Shown: piece after piece, positions 43,798 through 53,247 of the stretch
How the letters are laid out: the number at the start of each line of letters is the position of its first letter
Numbering within the stretch: the stretch's first letter is position 1
From: DATLXH01 sp035576005
Lineage (GTDB): Bacteria > Acidobacteriota > Thermoanaerobaculia > Gp7-AA8
Length of the DNA stretch: 64,000 bases
NCBI GenBank assembly: GCA_035576005.1
Contig: DATLXH010000037.1
Coordinates: 9,793 to 73,792 of the forward strand
Reading direction: 5' to 3'
Made by a program: the position numbers and the translations under genes
Notes under the pieces: generated by a model
Databases searched by the model: none
Seen by the model: the letters and a program-made list of their open reading frames with translations, nothing else
What the model was told of the DNA's origin: nothing

Positions 43798-45591
43798 ATG
43801 AAAGCCATCTGGATACTCTCCGCGGTTGTTCTTCTGGCGATCCCGGTTGCAGCGCAGGACAGTACGGTTCCGAAGGGTTACTGGTCTGAGGCGAAGATTG
43901 CTCCGATTCTCGCGAAGACGGAAACGATCCGCCTCGCGTCCGACCCCTCGCAACTCACGACTCATGAGCAGGCAGCCGTTCGCGACCTTCTCGAGGTCGG
44001 TCAGATCTTTCAGGACGTCTTCGAGGAGTCGCGTCATCATCAGGCACTCCGTTCTCGCGAGCGTCTCGAAGCACTCGCCGGACGAGCCCCGCAACCCGGA
44101 AGGCTTGCGGACCTTCTCAGCTTGTATCGACTGTTCCAGGGCCCGATCGCAACGACGCTCGACAACACGCGCGAGCCGTACCTGCCGGTCGATCCTCAGG
44201 TCCCGGCGAGGAACGTCTATCCAGTCGATGCCGACAAGAAAGAGATCGAGGCATTTCTTGCATCGCATCCGGAAGCGCGTCATCTGATTCTCGGGGAGCG
44301 CACGGTTGTACGTCGCGCGACAAAAGCAAACCTCGATCGCGATCTCGGCGTACTGGCGACGTATCCATCGATCGAGGTTCAGCAGCCGGGATTGCAGCGA
44401 TCGCTAAAGGCTCTGGCACGGGCGCCGAACCAGAAGTTGTTCTATGCCGTTCCATACTCGGTTGCATACGCCGATCGAATGGTGAAGTCTCATCGGTTGC
44501 TCCATCACGCCGCCTCCCTTCTCGAGGAAAGTGACCCGGAGTTCGCCCGGTATCTGCGCAACCGCGCCAGAGATCTTCTCTCCAACGACTATGAAAGCGG
44601 CGACGCATCATGGGTGACCGGCAGATTCAAAAAGTTCAACGCCCAGATCGGTGCCTATGAAACTTACGACGATGCGCTGTTCGGTGTGAAGGCGTTCTAC
44701 GGATTCAGCCTCATGCTGGCGAATGAAAAGGCAACGACCGAGCTTCGCCGGGCGCTGGGGGGACTGCAGGCAATCGAAGATGCCCTGCCTTACGAACCGC
44801 ATAAGCGCGTACGAGAAGACATTCCGGTCGGGGTGTATCACGTCATTGCCGACTTCGGACAGGCTCGCGGGACGAATACAGCAACCATTCTCCCTAACGA
44901 CGCCCTCTTCTCGAAGCGGTATGGACGGACGATTCTTCTCCGCGAGAACATCATGAAACATCCGGAGCTCTTTGCCTCCGATCTCCGTGTCTGGAAAGCT
45001 GCGACCTCAGAGGCCTTCGCCTCAGACCTCGTTCCCGAAGGAAACTTTCAACGCACGCTCTGGCACGAGATCGGTCACTACCTGGGACCAGATCGCGACG
45101 CCAGCGGCCGGACGCTCGATATCGCCCTGGAAGACTACGCTGACTCTGTCGAAGAGATGAAGGCGGACCTCGTTTCTCTATTCGCGCTGCACACAATGCA
45201 TCGTGCGGGAACGATCTCGAACGAGAGAATCCGTGCAGTGCAGGCATCGGGGATACGTCGCACGTTGCAGGCAGTGAAACCGCGACGTGATCAGCCTTAT
45301 CAGATCATGCAGCTCATTCAGTTCAACTGGTTCGTGGAAAAAGGTTTGCTGGCGTCCGATCCGGTCACTGGCAGGCTGACCGTGCGCTACGAGCGCTACT
45401 CCGACGTGGTGGCGTCACTGCTGAAAGAGGTTCTGGCGCTTCAGGTCAGCGGTGACAAGCGGGTGACTGAACGGTTCTTCGATCGCTACACATCCTGGGA
45501 TGACGCCACGCACGAAAAGCTCGCGGCGCGCATTCGTGAGGCTCAGGGTGCCCGCTTCCGGATCGTTCGATATGCTGCGGTAGACCGATGA
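43798..45591 (+). CDS. Exported dipeptidyl-peptidase III-like zinc peptidase
   Basis: 597 residues, ATG 43798. Residues 1-20 are a signal peptide (AIWILSAVVLLAIPVAAQ). The zinc site reads HEIGH (423-427), a HExxH motif, with a second acidic block EEMKAD (452-457), the spacing of M49-like proteins (HExxH/EExxAD) rather than classic DPP III (HELLGH). The region around it (TLWHEIGHYLGPDRDASG, EDYADSVEEMKADLVSLF) fits DPP III-related families of environmental bacteria. Probably periplasmic and releasing dipeptides from short peptides. It overlaps the cardiolipin synthase start (ATGA, 45588-45591). Confidence 0.7.
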   Translation: MKAIWILSAVVLLAIPVAAQDSTVPKGYWSEAKIAPILAKTETIRLASDPSQLTTHEQAAVRDLLEVGQIFQDVFEESRHHQALRSRERLEALAGRAPQPGRLADLLSLYRLFQGPIATTLDNTREPYLPVDPQVPARNVYPVDADKKEIEAFLASHPEARHLILGERTVVRRATKANLDRDLGVLATYPSIEVQQPGLQRSLKALARAPNQKLFYAVPYSVAYADRMVKSHRLLHHAASLLEESDPEFARYLRNRARDLLSNDYESGDASWVTGRFKKFNAQIGAYETYDDALFGVKAFYGFSLMLANEKATTELRRALGGLQAIEDALPYEPHKRVREDIPVGVYHVIADFGQARGTNTATILPNDALFSKRYGRTILLRENIMKHPELFASDLRVWKAATSEAFASDLVPEGNFQRTLWHEIGHYLGPDRDASGRTLDIALEDYADSVEEMKADLVSLFALHTMHRAGTISNERIRAVQASGIRRTLQAVKPRRDQPYQIMQLIQFNWFVEKGLLASDPVTGRLTVRYERYSDVVASLLKEVLALQVSGDKRVTERFFDRYTSWDDATHEKLAARIREAQGARFRIVRYAAVDR

Positions 45592-46922
45592 AGAGGTTTG
45601 TGGATTGGCTGATTTCTATTCTGGAAGTCACCGAGCGCGATGGAACGTCGATGGTGACGATTCCGCTGGTGGCCTTCATTGCCCTCTTCGTCACCATTGT
45701 CGCGCTCATGCTGATCGTCTGGTCCGTCAAGCGCCGCCGTGATCCCCACCTGAAGCTTCAAGGGGAATCGGATCTCCATGAGCTCCTTCCTACGATCACG
45801 GGCCTGACTCATGACTCCCTCCAGGAGGGCAACGCCGTGGAGATCCTGCAGAACGGAGATGGATTCTTCCCTACTTTGATCCGGGAGATGGAGAAGGCCG
45901 AGGCATCGATCACGTTCGAGACATACCTCTGGAAGGATGGTGAGCTGGCACAGCGGATCGTTTCCGTTCTCGAGAGGAAAGCACTCGCCGGCGTGGAAGT
46001 GAAGTTGTTACTCGACGGGTCGGGAGGGAAGGGAATTGGTCGCAAGGTGACGAAACGTTTGCGCGATGCGGGATGCAAAGTCCACCGGTTTCATCCCATT
46101 CGAATCAGCAACCTTGGCACGATCAACAACCGGGACCATAGAAAGATCGTCGTGGTCGATGGGAAGGTTGGATTCGTAGGCGGGCATTGCATCGTCGACA
46201 CCTGGCTGGGAAATGCGGAAGACAAGAAACACTTCCGCGACATCACGGCCAGAGTTGAAGGTCCAATCGTAGGGCGACTACAAAGTGTCTTCGCAGAAAA
46301 CTGGATCGAGGAGACGGGCGACGCTCCTTCCGGTGAAAAGTTCTTCCCGAAGCAGGAAAAGAAAGGCGATGCCGGTGCGCATCTCATCTACGTCAGTCCC
46401 GCCGGCAGCACCTCCTCGGTCAAGATGCTCCACTACCTCGCCATCCACGCAGCGAAGAAACAGATTCGAATTCAGAATCCTTATTTTCTCCCCGATCCCG
46501 ATGCCATCGATGCGTTCGGTGAGGCCGTTGCCAGGGGAGTTGACGTGCGCGTCATGATCCCGGCAGCCGACGCAACGGACAATGCGCTGGTTCAGCACGC
46601 CAGTCACCACCGATTCGGCGCACTGCTCGAGAAAGGAGTCCGGCTGTACGAGTACCGAAGAACGCTGCTCCATCAGAAGGTGTTCACCGTCGACCATATG
46701 TGGTCGGGGATCGGATCGACAAACTTCGACGATCGCTCCTTCGAGGTCAACGACGAGGTAACTCTCGGGATCGTCGATGCTGACATCGCGCGACAGCTGG
46801 AGGAGATCTTTGACGCCGACATGCTCGAAGCCGATGAAGTGAAACCCGATGTCTGGAAGAAACGAGCGATCTGGCACAAGGCAGTCGATCAGCTGACGTT
46901 CCTGCTCAACGAGCAGCTCTGA
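45588..46922 (+). CDS. Cardiolipin synthase (phospholipase D family)
   Basis: 444 residues, ATG 45588 overlapping the upstream stop. One TM helix (IPLVAFIALFVTIVALMLIVW) at the N terminus. HKD motif 1: HRKIVVVDGKVGFVGG (HxKxxxxD); HKD motif 2: LLHQKVFTVDHMWSGIGSTNFDDRS (HQKVFTVD). Spacing of about 180 residues between motifs is normal. Reaction: condensation of two phosphatidylglycerols (or phosphatidylglycerol and phosphatidylethanolamine) to cardiolipin at the inner membrane. Coupling with the peptidase gene is probably incidental, a shared transcript. Confidence 0.9.
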   Translation: MKRFVDWLISILEVTERDGTSMVTIPLVAFIALFVTIVALMLIVWSVKRRRDPHLKLQGESDLHELLPTITGLTHDSLQEGNAVEILQNGDGFFPTLIREMEKAEASITFETYLWKDGELAQRIVSVLERKALAGVEVKLLLDGSGGKGIGRKVTKRLRDAGCKVHRFHPIRISNLGTINNRDHRKIVVVDGKVGFVGGHCIVDTWLGNAEDKKHFRDITARVEGPIVGRLQSVFAENWIEETGDAPSGEKFFPKQEKKGDAGAHLIYVSPAGSTSSVKMLHYLAIHAAKKQIRIQNPYFLPDPDAIDAFGEAVARGVDVRVMIPAADATDNALVQHASHHRFGALLEKGVRLYEYRRTLLHQKVFTVDHMWSGIGSTNFDDRSFEVNDEVTLGIVDADIARQLEEIFDADMLEADEVKPDVWKKRAIWHKAVDQLTFLLNEQL

Positions 46923-46949
46923 TGTAGTGCGGCGAAGCACTACACAAGG

Positions 46950-47507
46950 TCAGCTGGGGTCGTGCGTCTCGACTCCGGCTCTTCTCGCGAACCAGAGTTG
47001 CCAGACCATGAGCAGCATTCCAAGATCGCGCGCGATGACCAGGCGCATGTCGGCGAGGCGCTCGCTCCTGCTCTTACCCGCGGCGCTCACGTCGAAGCAT
47101 CCGCAATCGATTGCATTGCCGCGAGCAAGATTGATTGCGATCGCGATGATAAAGGCCACGAGCATCAGCCCGACGATTGTGCGGCAGGTGCCTTTCCAGA
47201 TGCCGAGGACCAGACCGAGGCCGCAGAGCAGCTCGAGCCATGGAAGGACGAGCGCGATCGGATTGAGGAGCGCGCCCGGGACGAGCCGGTAGTTGTAGAT
47301 CATGTGAGCAAATGACGGAGGGTCGACAATCTTCGGGAGCGCCGCGAGTATGAAGATGACCCCGAGAGCGATCTGCACTCTTATGGTGAGCCACGGGCTG
47401 GAAAGAAAATCCCGGATGGGACCCCGGGCGCTCGATCGAAAAGCCCTCGAATCCGACGAGCTGCCCATTTCCTCACGCACTGCAGCACCCACGGTCGGTT
47501 GGCTCAA
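46950..47507 (-). CDS. DoxX/MauE family membrane protein
   Basis: 185 residues if started at TTG 47507, which overlaps the rhodanese stop (TTGA); ATG 47468 (172 residues) is the other choice. Four TM helices, with the MauE/DoxX pattern: IRVQIALGVIFILAALPKIVDPPSFAHMIYNYRLVP, LPWLELLCGLGLVLG, and the family's IDCGCFD stretch, with two Cys one residue apart. In related systems such proteins handle thiols or disulfide exchange in the membrane. Linked in order and overlap to the rhodanese gene, so a shared sulfur or redox role is likely. Confidence 0.75.
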   Translation of the reverse strand: MSQPTVGAAVREEMGSSSDSRAFRSSARGPIRDFLSSPWLTIRVQIALGVIFILAALPKIVDPPSFAHMIYNYRLVPGALLNPIALVLPWLELLCGLGLVLGIWKGTCRTIVGLMLVAFIIAIAINLARGNAIDCGCFDVSAAGKSRSERLADMRLVIARDLGMLLMVWQLWFARRAGVETHDPS

Positions 47508-48229
47508 CGCTGAACTCGTCCGCCGCGGGCCTGCCAGTCGGGGTATCCGTCTTTGTAGACGTAGATGTTATTGAACTGAAGTCCCCACAGCTTGTCAGCG
47601 AGCATGTGAGAGTCCTCGCAGTCCCCTCCAGAGCAGTAGATGACGATCGGTTTCAGCTGTTCTTCCGGCTCGCCCTTCTCTGCAAACAGTTGCTTGACCT
47701 TCTCGTCAATGTCCGACTCCCAGACCGAGAACGAGCGTGCTCCGGCGATGTGGCCATCGGAGAATGCAGCCGTGCGCCGAGCGTCGAGAAAGAGTGCCCC
47801 GCTCGTATGGAGCGCCGCAACATCGTCGCCACTGATCTCGACGTAGGCTTTGTCCGGATGTGGATCGAACCGACGAGTCAGAGGTTTGGCAGGCGCAACT
47901 TTCGGCGCTGGAGGGGCGGGTGGATTGGTTCGAGGTGGCGCCGTGGAGGGATTTGGTGTCGGAGTAGCCACTGGTTGCTCAGCTATGGTCTTTGTGACTG
48001 GCGGCGCCGGTAACGGAGCCGGTTCAGCAGTAGTTGTTTCAGCAGCAGTAGTCGTCTCAGCAGTAGTCGTTTCGACCCGCGTGGGACCTGCCTGAGGTCT
48101 TGCCGGTGCTACGAGCGGAGAGGTAACGACCGTGAGTTTCTTTTCCCTGCCGGCCAAGGCATTTGCGGCCGCCGCGCAGAGGCACGCGATGAGTGTGAGT
48201 GTGACTGCTTCAAGCATGTGTTTTTTCAT
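47504..48229 (-). CDS. Exported/anchored rhodanese-domain protein with Thr/Pro-rich linker
   Basis: 241 residues, ATG 48229. N-terminal hydrophobic segment (MLEAVTLTLIACLCAAAANALA) followed by a 90-residue linker with ETTTAETTTAAETTTAE and PAP/PTPNPS repeats. The rhodanese domain (about 130-240) has DARRTAAFSDGHIAGARSFS and the catalytic loop YCSGGDCEDSHMLA, where the first Cys is the persulfide site, and ends YVYKDGYPDWQARGG. Probably periplasmic, carrying sulfane sulfur or acting as a thiol acceptor. Co-transcribed with the DoxX/MauE-like gene downstream. Confidence 0.82.
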   Translation of the reverse strand: MKKHMLEAVTLTLIACLCAAAANALAGREKKLTVVTSPLVAPARPQAGPTRVETTTAETTTAAETTTAEPAPLPAPPVTKTIAEQPVATPTPNPSTAPPRTNPPAPPAPKVAPAKPLTRRFDPHPDKAYVEISGDDVAALHTSGALFLDARRTAAFSDGHIAGARSFSVWESDIDEKVKQLFAEKGEPEEQLKPIVIYCSGGDCEDSHMLADKLWGLQFNNIYVYKDGYPDWQARGGRVQR

Positions 48230-48473
48230 TACGGGTTCCGTGATGTTCGAGATATGGCGCTACCGTTGTCAACTCTAAAGACAGTACATCATGTACGGCA
48301 GTGAGGATATTCGCTCAGACCGGCCTTTGAAGCTCGAGCTCGATGTCAAAGTCGCTGGGCTTGAGACTCCGGGACGATTGCGTCTTCGAATCTCGTGCCT
48401 CGGCACCACTTCGGCCGAGACTCTGAAAGTGACGTTTCGGAAAACGATAGAGAATGCAGAGGTCTCGAGTTCC

Positions 48474-50156
48474 TCACTCGCGCAGCGGAGCAGTCGCCAG
48501 AAACCTGGGAGCGCGCCGAACCCTGGTCGCCTGTTCGAACGCGTAGGCCAGCCGGATGAGCTTTGGCTCGCTCCACGCTCCTGCAAAGAAAGAGATACCG
48601 ACAGGAAGGCCGAGCACGAAACCAGCGGGAACCGTGATATGCGGGTAGCCGGATACCGCCGAGGCGGTTGAGTAACCTCCAGAGTAGTGGTCGCCGTTGA
48701 TGAGGTCGGTCGGCCAGACGGGACCGCCGGTGGGGGCGATCATCGCGTCGAGTCTGTGTCTTGCAAGAGTGGCGTCGATGCCCTGACCGCGCGAGAGACG
48801 ATGGTTTCTCGCGAGTGCCTTCCGGTACTGCGGGCTCGAGAGCGGTCCCTTCTTTTCAGCCTTGAGGAAAATCTCCTGCCCAAAGTACGGCATCTCGCGC
48901 TCGCGGTTGGCCTCATTGAATTCAATGAGGTCGGCGAGGTTCCGCGTTCGGACTTTCGGGGAAAGCCGGGAGAGGTATTTGTTGATCCCTGCCTTGAACT
49001 CGAAGAGCAGCACTTCGAACTCGGACTCATCGTACTTTCCAGCCGTCACCATGTCGGCGGGATCTACGATCGTTGCGCCCTCTTTCTTCATGACATCGAT
49101 GGCGTTGTTCATCAGAGTGTCGACCCGGTCATTGAAGCCGAAGTACTTTCGAGCGACTCCGACCCTCGCCCCTTTGAGGCCGTCTCGCTCGAGAAACTTC
49201 GTGTAGTCGGGGCTGGTTTTCTTATGACTGCCCGCCGTCACAGAGTCGAGCGAATCGACTCCCGCAAGTGCTCCGAGCAGGATCGCTGCGTCGGTAACCG
49301 TTCGCGCCATCGGGCCTGCGGTGTCCTGACTGTGCGAGATGGGGATGATGCCTGAGCGGCTGATGAATCCGAGGGTTGGCTTGATTCCGACAAGAGCACT
49401 TGCCGATGAGGGACAGACAATCGAGCCATCGGTCTCGGTCCCGACGCCGATGGCGGCGAGATTCGCGGAGACCGCGGTTCCGGTACCGGCGCTCGAGCCG
49501 CACGGATTGCGGTCGATCACGTACGGATTTCGCGTCTGCCCTCCTCGTGCGCTCCATCCACTCGAAGAGTGGGTCGACCGAAAGTTTGCCCACTCGCTCA
49601 GGTTGGTCTTACCAATGATTACGGCACCTGCCTCGCGCAGTTTCCTCACGAGAAACGCGTCGCGTGCCGCTACCGATTGTTCGAGCGCCAGCGATCCCGC
49701 GGTCGTATGCATCCTGTCAGCGGTGTCGATGTTGTCCTTGATCACGACCGGGACGCCGTGGAGAGGGCCTCTGACCCGGCCCTCTTTGCGCTCGCGGTCC
49801 AGCTCTTCCGCGATCGAGCCTGCATCGGGATTGATTTCGATGATCGCATTGATCGCCGGTCCGCGCTTGTCGACTGCGTCGATCCGTTCTAGATAGGCAG
49901 CCGTGAGTGACTTCGCGGTGAATCGACCCGATTCCAGTCCGCGTTGCAGTTCGCTTACGGTGATCTCCTCCAGCTCAAACGACTGCGGGGGCTTTGTCTG
50001 CGCAGGGAGTGGCGTGAGATCACTCTGATCTCCAATGAGAGGCCTGGCGAACCCGAGCGCGGTACCGAGGGCTGCGAGTCCGACAAAATTTCGTCGATCG
50101 ACACCGGATGAGTTCTTCACAGTTCGGCCGCCTGGCTGGGTGGAGTCATCTGACAT
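48474..50156 (-). CDS. Amidase (amidase-signature family), twin-arginine exported
   Basis: 560 residues, ATG 50156. N terminus has a twin-arginine signal (VDRRNFVGLAALGTALGF, RRNFV). Ser-cisSer-Lys site: Lys in VVIKDNIDTAD, and the Gly/Ser loops CGSSAGTGTAV and GTETDGSIVCPSSASALVG. Typical amidase-signature length. Cuts amide bonds, possibly of peptides, amino-acid amides or cell-wall fragments, in the periplasm. Related to the amidase at 51.4 kb (same motifs, different signal). No operon partner overlaps it. Confidence 0.88.
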   Translation of the reverse strand: MSDDSTQPGGRTVKNSSGVDRRNFVGLAALGTALGFARPLIGDQSDLTPLPAQTKPPQSFELEEITVSELQRGLESGRFTAKSLTAAYLERIDAVDKRGPAINAIIEINPDAGSIAEELDRERKEGRVRGPLHGVPVVIKDNIDTADRMHTTAGSLALEQSVAARDAFLVRKLREAGAVIIGKTNLSEWANFRSTHSSSGWSARGGQTRNPYVIDRNPCGSSAGTGTAVSANLAAIGVGTETDGSIVCPSSASALVGIKPTLGFISRSGIIPISHSQDTAGPMARTVTDAAILLGALAGVDSLDSVTAGSHKKTSPDYTKFLERDGLKGARVGVARKYFGFNDRVDTLMNNAIDVMKKEGATIVDPADMVTAGKYDESEFEVLLFEFKAGINKYLSRLSPKVRTRNLADLIEFNEANREREMPYFGQEIFLKAEKKGPLSSPQYRKALARNHRLSRGQGIDATLARHRLDAMIAPTGGPVWPTDLINGDHYSGGYSTASAVSGYPHITVPAGFVLGLPVGISFFAGAWSEPKLIRLAYAFEQATRVRRAPRFLATAPLRE

Positions 50157-50299
50157 GGTTCACCTCCGATGCTTTGCATTCTGGGTCATGATAGTCGCAG
50201 ATGATCTAACGTGCGGGGAGTGAAAAACGACTGGGACATAAGAGGCGATGACCGCCTGTTCTCAGCACGACTGCCAGCCATTCTGCTATAGGAGTTTCC

Positions 50300-51304
50300 A
50301 TGTCCGCCAAGACTCAGAAATCTTTCATCGTGATGCTTCTCGCGGCTCTTACATTGCCTCTCTCGGCGTCGCCGTCGCAACGATCGTTCGAGGCCACTTA
50401 CACAGCGGCTGTGAGCGAGATTCCCGCGGGAACGAAACAGCTTAAAGTCTGGCTGCCGCTGCCAGTCTCTCGCGAGCATCAACAAGTCTCCGATGTGAGG
50501 ATCGCCGGTTCGCCATTCCGCTGGGTTCGTCACACCGACGCCCTCGGCAATCATTACGCGACCACCACGATCCGCAATCCGAAGGATCGTGAGCTCGAGG
50601 TCAAAGTCGAGTTTCGTGCGACGAGGAGCGAGGCGCTGTTCGATGCACTCCGGCCGGTGCGCATGACGAAGTCCGAACTGGTTCGCGACCTCAAGGCAAA
50701 CCGCCTGGTGACCCTGTCGCCGCGTGTGCGAGCTCTGTCGGAAGAAGTCACCGCGGGAGCGACAGGTACTGTTGCGAAAGCGCGTGCAATCTACGATCAC
50801 CTGCTCGCCACAATGAAATATGACAAAACGACTCCGGGATGGGGCAGGGGAGACACGGAACGCGCCTGCGATGTCCGCACCGGGAACTGCACGGATTTCC
50901 ATTCGCTATTCATGTCGTTGGCGCGGGCCCAGGAAATCCCGGTCCGCTTCGTAATCGGATTCCCCCTAACGAATGAAGCGACCGGACAGATCAAGGGCTA
51001 TCACTGCTGGGCGGAGTTTCACGATGAAGCTCGTGGATGGATTCCGGCCGATGTCTCAGACGCGTCGAAGTCTCAGGACCCCGCGCGTCGCAGCTATCTT
51101 TTCGGAAACCTTGATGACGATCGTATCGAGTTCACGATGGGCCGCGATCTCGTGCTGACTCCTCGGACGAAAGAGCCGCTGAATTTCCTGATCTACCCCT
51201 ACGTGGAAGCTGACGGCGTCGCGGTCGGAAAGCCTTCAATCATGCTCGATTTCAAGGATGCAAAAAAATCGACAGCGGGTGCGAGCATCACGTTGATCAA
51301 ATAA
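50300..51304 (+). CDS. Exported transglutaminase-like cysteine protease
   Basis: 334 residues, ATG 50300. Residues 1-25 are a signal peptide (FIVMLLAALTLPLSASP). The transglutaminase-like core has Cys in RTGNCTDFHSLFMSLAR, His in GYHCWAEFHD and Asp in WIPADVSDA, the catalytic triad. N-terminal 130 residues form a beta-rich domain (ATYTAAVSEIPAGTKQLKVWLPLP) common in such proteins. Likely a periplasmic peptide or protein crosslink hydrolase. It lies between two exported amidases on the opposite strand. Confidence 0.85.
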   Translation: MSAKTQKSFIVMLLAALTLPLSASPSQRSFEATYTAAVSEIPAGTKQLKVWLPLPVSREHQQVSDVRIAGSPFRWVRHTDALGNHYATTTIRNPKDRELEVKVEFRATRSEALFDALRPVRMTKSELVRDLKANRLVTLSPRVRALSEEVTAGATGTVAKARAIYDHLLATMKYDKTTPGWGRGDTERACDVRTGNCTDFHSLFMSLARAQEIPVRFVIGFPLTNEATGQIKGYHCWAEFHDEARGWIPADVSDASKSQDPARRSYLFGNLDDDRIEFTMGRDLVLTPRTKEPLNFLIYPYVEADGVAVGKPSIMLDFKDAKKSTAGASITLIK

Positions 51305-51389
51305 TCGGAATCGAGCGCGCCTGGATGCGTTCGGCCCCTCATTCCAGACAGGAGTGTCGCGTGACAGGCAAGAGTGTCTTTCGCGCGGG

Positions 51390-51424
51390 GCGGGGGTAGG
51401 GCCGCACGGCGTGCGGCCGACACC
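51390..51424. repeat. Dispersed hairpin, covarying copy 2
   Basis: GCGGGGGTAGG then stem GGCCGCAC, loop GGC, stem GTGCGGCC (51400-51418), then GACACC. Pairs with copy 1 at 23691-23725; two stem positions differ, both compensated. It lies in the short gap between the transglutaminase stop and the amidase stop, so it could terminate both. Confidence 0.6.
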
Positions 51425-51436
51425 AATGCGGGTTGA

Positions 51437-53125
51437 CTACGGCAGGCCCGGGGGAGCCACACGCCGTTTCGTTGCCTGCTCGAACGCATACGCAACCTTC
51501 AGCAGGGTCGGCTCGCTGCATGCCATGGCTGTGAAGCTCACGCCATAGGGCGAAGGTCTCGCATCGAACTTGTCGGGGAAAGCAGGAGTCGGAGCATTTG
51601 GCACGAAGCCGAAAGGGACGATGACGGTCGGGTATCCGGGCTTGGCCGCGATCGCAGCGCCCGATGAACCGGGAAAGAGAAGAGCATCGAGCTTTTTCTC
51701 CTTCATGACTTCATCGATTCCATGCGTCGCGGAGAGGAAGAGATCTTTCGCACGGTCAGCCTGGTAACGCGCGCGGTCTCCCTCAACATTCATTTCGTCT
51801 GAAACATCCAGCAGCGACTGACCATATCTGATTGCGCCGGCGCGCTGGTGAGCGATGTTCCATTGGCGTAGTTCGGTAAGGGTTTTTACAGGGGCGGCTG
51901 TGCCGAGGGATGTCAGCCACTTATTGAAGTCGCGCTTCATTCCGTACTTGAAGACGACGGAGCAGTCGTTGTCGCGGCCCCTTGATTCTTCTCCGCCGCA
52001 CACGCTGAATAACAGGAAGTTGTTCTTCGCCTCCTTGTCGGTGATGCTCGGGATGTCGGCGGGATCGACGACGACTGCACCACGATTTTTCAGGATTGTG
52101 ATTGCTTCCTCCATCAGCTTGAGCTGTTCGGGTGACGCCCCGCCGCGGGGACGCTCGCCTCCCGGCGCCGTGATCTTGTCGAGATAGAAGGCGCGGGGGA
52201 TTCCTATACGCATCCCGCGCAAGCCGTTGTCCGTGAGAAAGGGGGTGTAGTCGTTGCGCGGCGGAGGGGCACACCTGCCGGTTGCGTCGTCGTTGGCATC
52301 GGCCGATCGCGACTCGAGCGCGCCGAGGAGAATTGCGGCATCCGTGACGGTCCTTGCCATTGGACCGGGCGTGTCCTGATCGGCTGTGATCGGGATGACG
52401 CCGTAGCGACTTATGCGTCCCACCGTAGGCTTGATTCCTACGAGCATGGTCTGGTTCGCAGGACTCAGAATCGAGCCCGATGTTTCTGTCCCGACACTCG
52501 CAACCCAGAAACTGGCAGCGGTGCCGACGCCTGAGCTCGAGCCGCTGGTACCGAGCGTGGGGCGGCCGTCGAAGGTCGCTTCTCTGGGATCCCGACGCGG
52601 ATCGTAAGGGTTGTAGCCATAACCATGGAGTCCGTTGTAGTTGCCGGGCATCGGGTATGGGGCCCCCGCCACCCAGTTCGCGAGCTCCGTCATCCCGGTC
52701 TTGGCGATGATGATTGCGCCGGCCTCTCGGAGGTTGCGGGTCAGCGTCGCCTCGTATGGCGGCGTGAGTCCTTCGAACGCCAATGCTCCGCCCGTGGTGG
52801 GCATGTTGGTCGTGTGAATGTTGTCCTTGAGTGCAATCGGAATCCCATGAAGCGGGCCGCGGACCTTTCCGGCCGCCCGCTCCCGGTCTCGCTCGTCGGC
52901 TTCTTTCAAGGCGTGCGGATTCACTGAGATCACAGCGTTGAGTTTGTCCTCCCAGGTCGCGATCCTTATGAGCGAGCGCTCAACGAGCTGGCGCGAGGTG
53001 ACGCGCTTCTCTTGGAGAGCCTGTTGAATCTGAGGGATCGTCGCCTCGACGATGTTGAATGGGAGCCTGTTGTCAGCAAATAGTGACGGAGCAGCGAGGA
53101 CGATGGTGAGCAGGATCGATTTCAT
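51437..53125 (-). CDS. Amidase (amidase-signature family), Sec-exported
   Basis: 562 residues, ATG 53125. N terminus KSILLTIVLAAPSLFADNRL is a Sec signal. Lys in IPIALKDNIHTT, catalytic Ser loops GTSGSSSGVGTAAS and GTETSGSILSPANQTMLVG. Closely similar in length and order to the amidase at 48.5-50.2 kb; the two could be paralogues with different substrates. Terminates against the transglutaminase gene (132 bp gap with the hairpin). Confidence 0.88.
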   Translation of the reverse strand: MKSILLTIVLAAPSLFADNRLPFNIVEATIPQIQQALQEKRVTSRQLVERSLIRIATWEDKLNAVISVNPHALKEADERDRERAAGKVRGPLHGIPIALKDNIHTTNMPTTGGALAFEGLTPPYEATLTRNLREAGAIIIAKTGMTELANWVAGAPYPMPGNYNGLHGYGYNPYDPRRDPREATFDGRPTLGTSGSSSGVGTAASFWVASVGTETSGSILSPANQTMLVGIKPTVGRISRYGVIPITADQDTPGPMARTVTDAAILLGALESRSADANDDATGRCAPPPRNDYTPFLTDNGLRGMRIGIPRAFYLDKITAPGGERPRGGASPEQLKLMEEAITILKNRGAVVVDPADIPSITDKEAKNNFLLFSVCGGEESRGRDNDCSVVFKYGMKRDFNKWLTSLGTAAPVKTLTELRQWNIAHQRAGAIRYGQSLLDVSDEMNVEGDRARYQADRAKDLFLSATHGIDEVMKEKKLDALLFPGSSGAAIAAKPGYPTVIVPFGFVPNAPTPAFPDKFDARPSPYGVSFTAMACSEPTLLKVAYAFEQATKRRVAPPGLP

Positions 53126-53192
53126 GGGGAGAGTGTAGCGGAGGAAGGCCAGCGCGAGGTCCCTCGCTCCACATGCTCCGGCCTCGAAGAGC

Positions 53193-53218
53193 GCCGGACA
53201 TTGGAATGTCCGGCCACA
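53193..53218. repeat. GCCGGACATT hairpin, second copy
   Basis: GCCGGACATTGGAATGTCCG (53193-53212, then GCCACA) is identical over 26 bp to 21315-21340. Here it lies 34 bp before the D-aminoacylase stop; there it lies between ligD and pilT. Confidence 0.6.
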
Positions 53219-53247
53219 AGGATCAGCAACGGTGCGCGGACTTCTGG

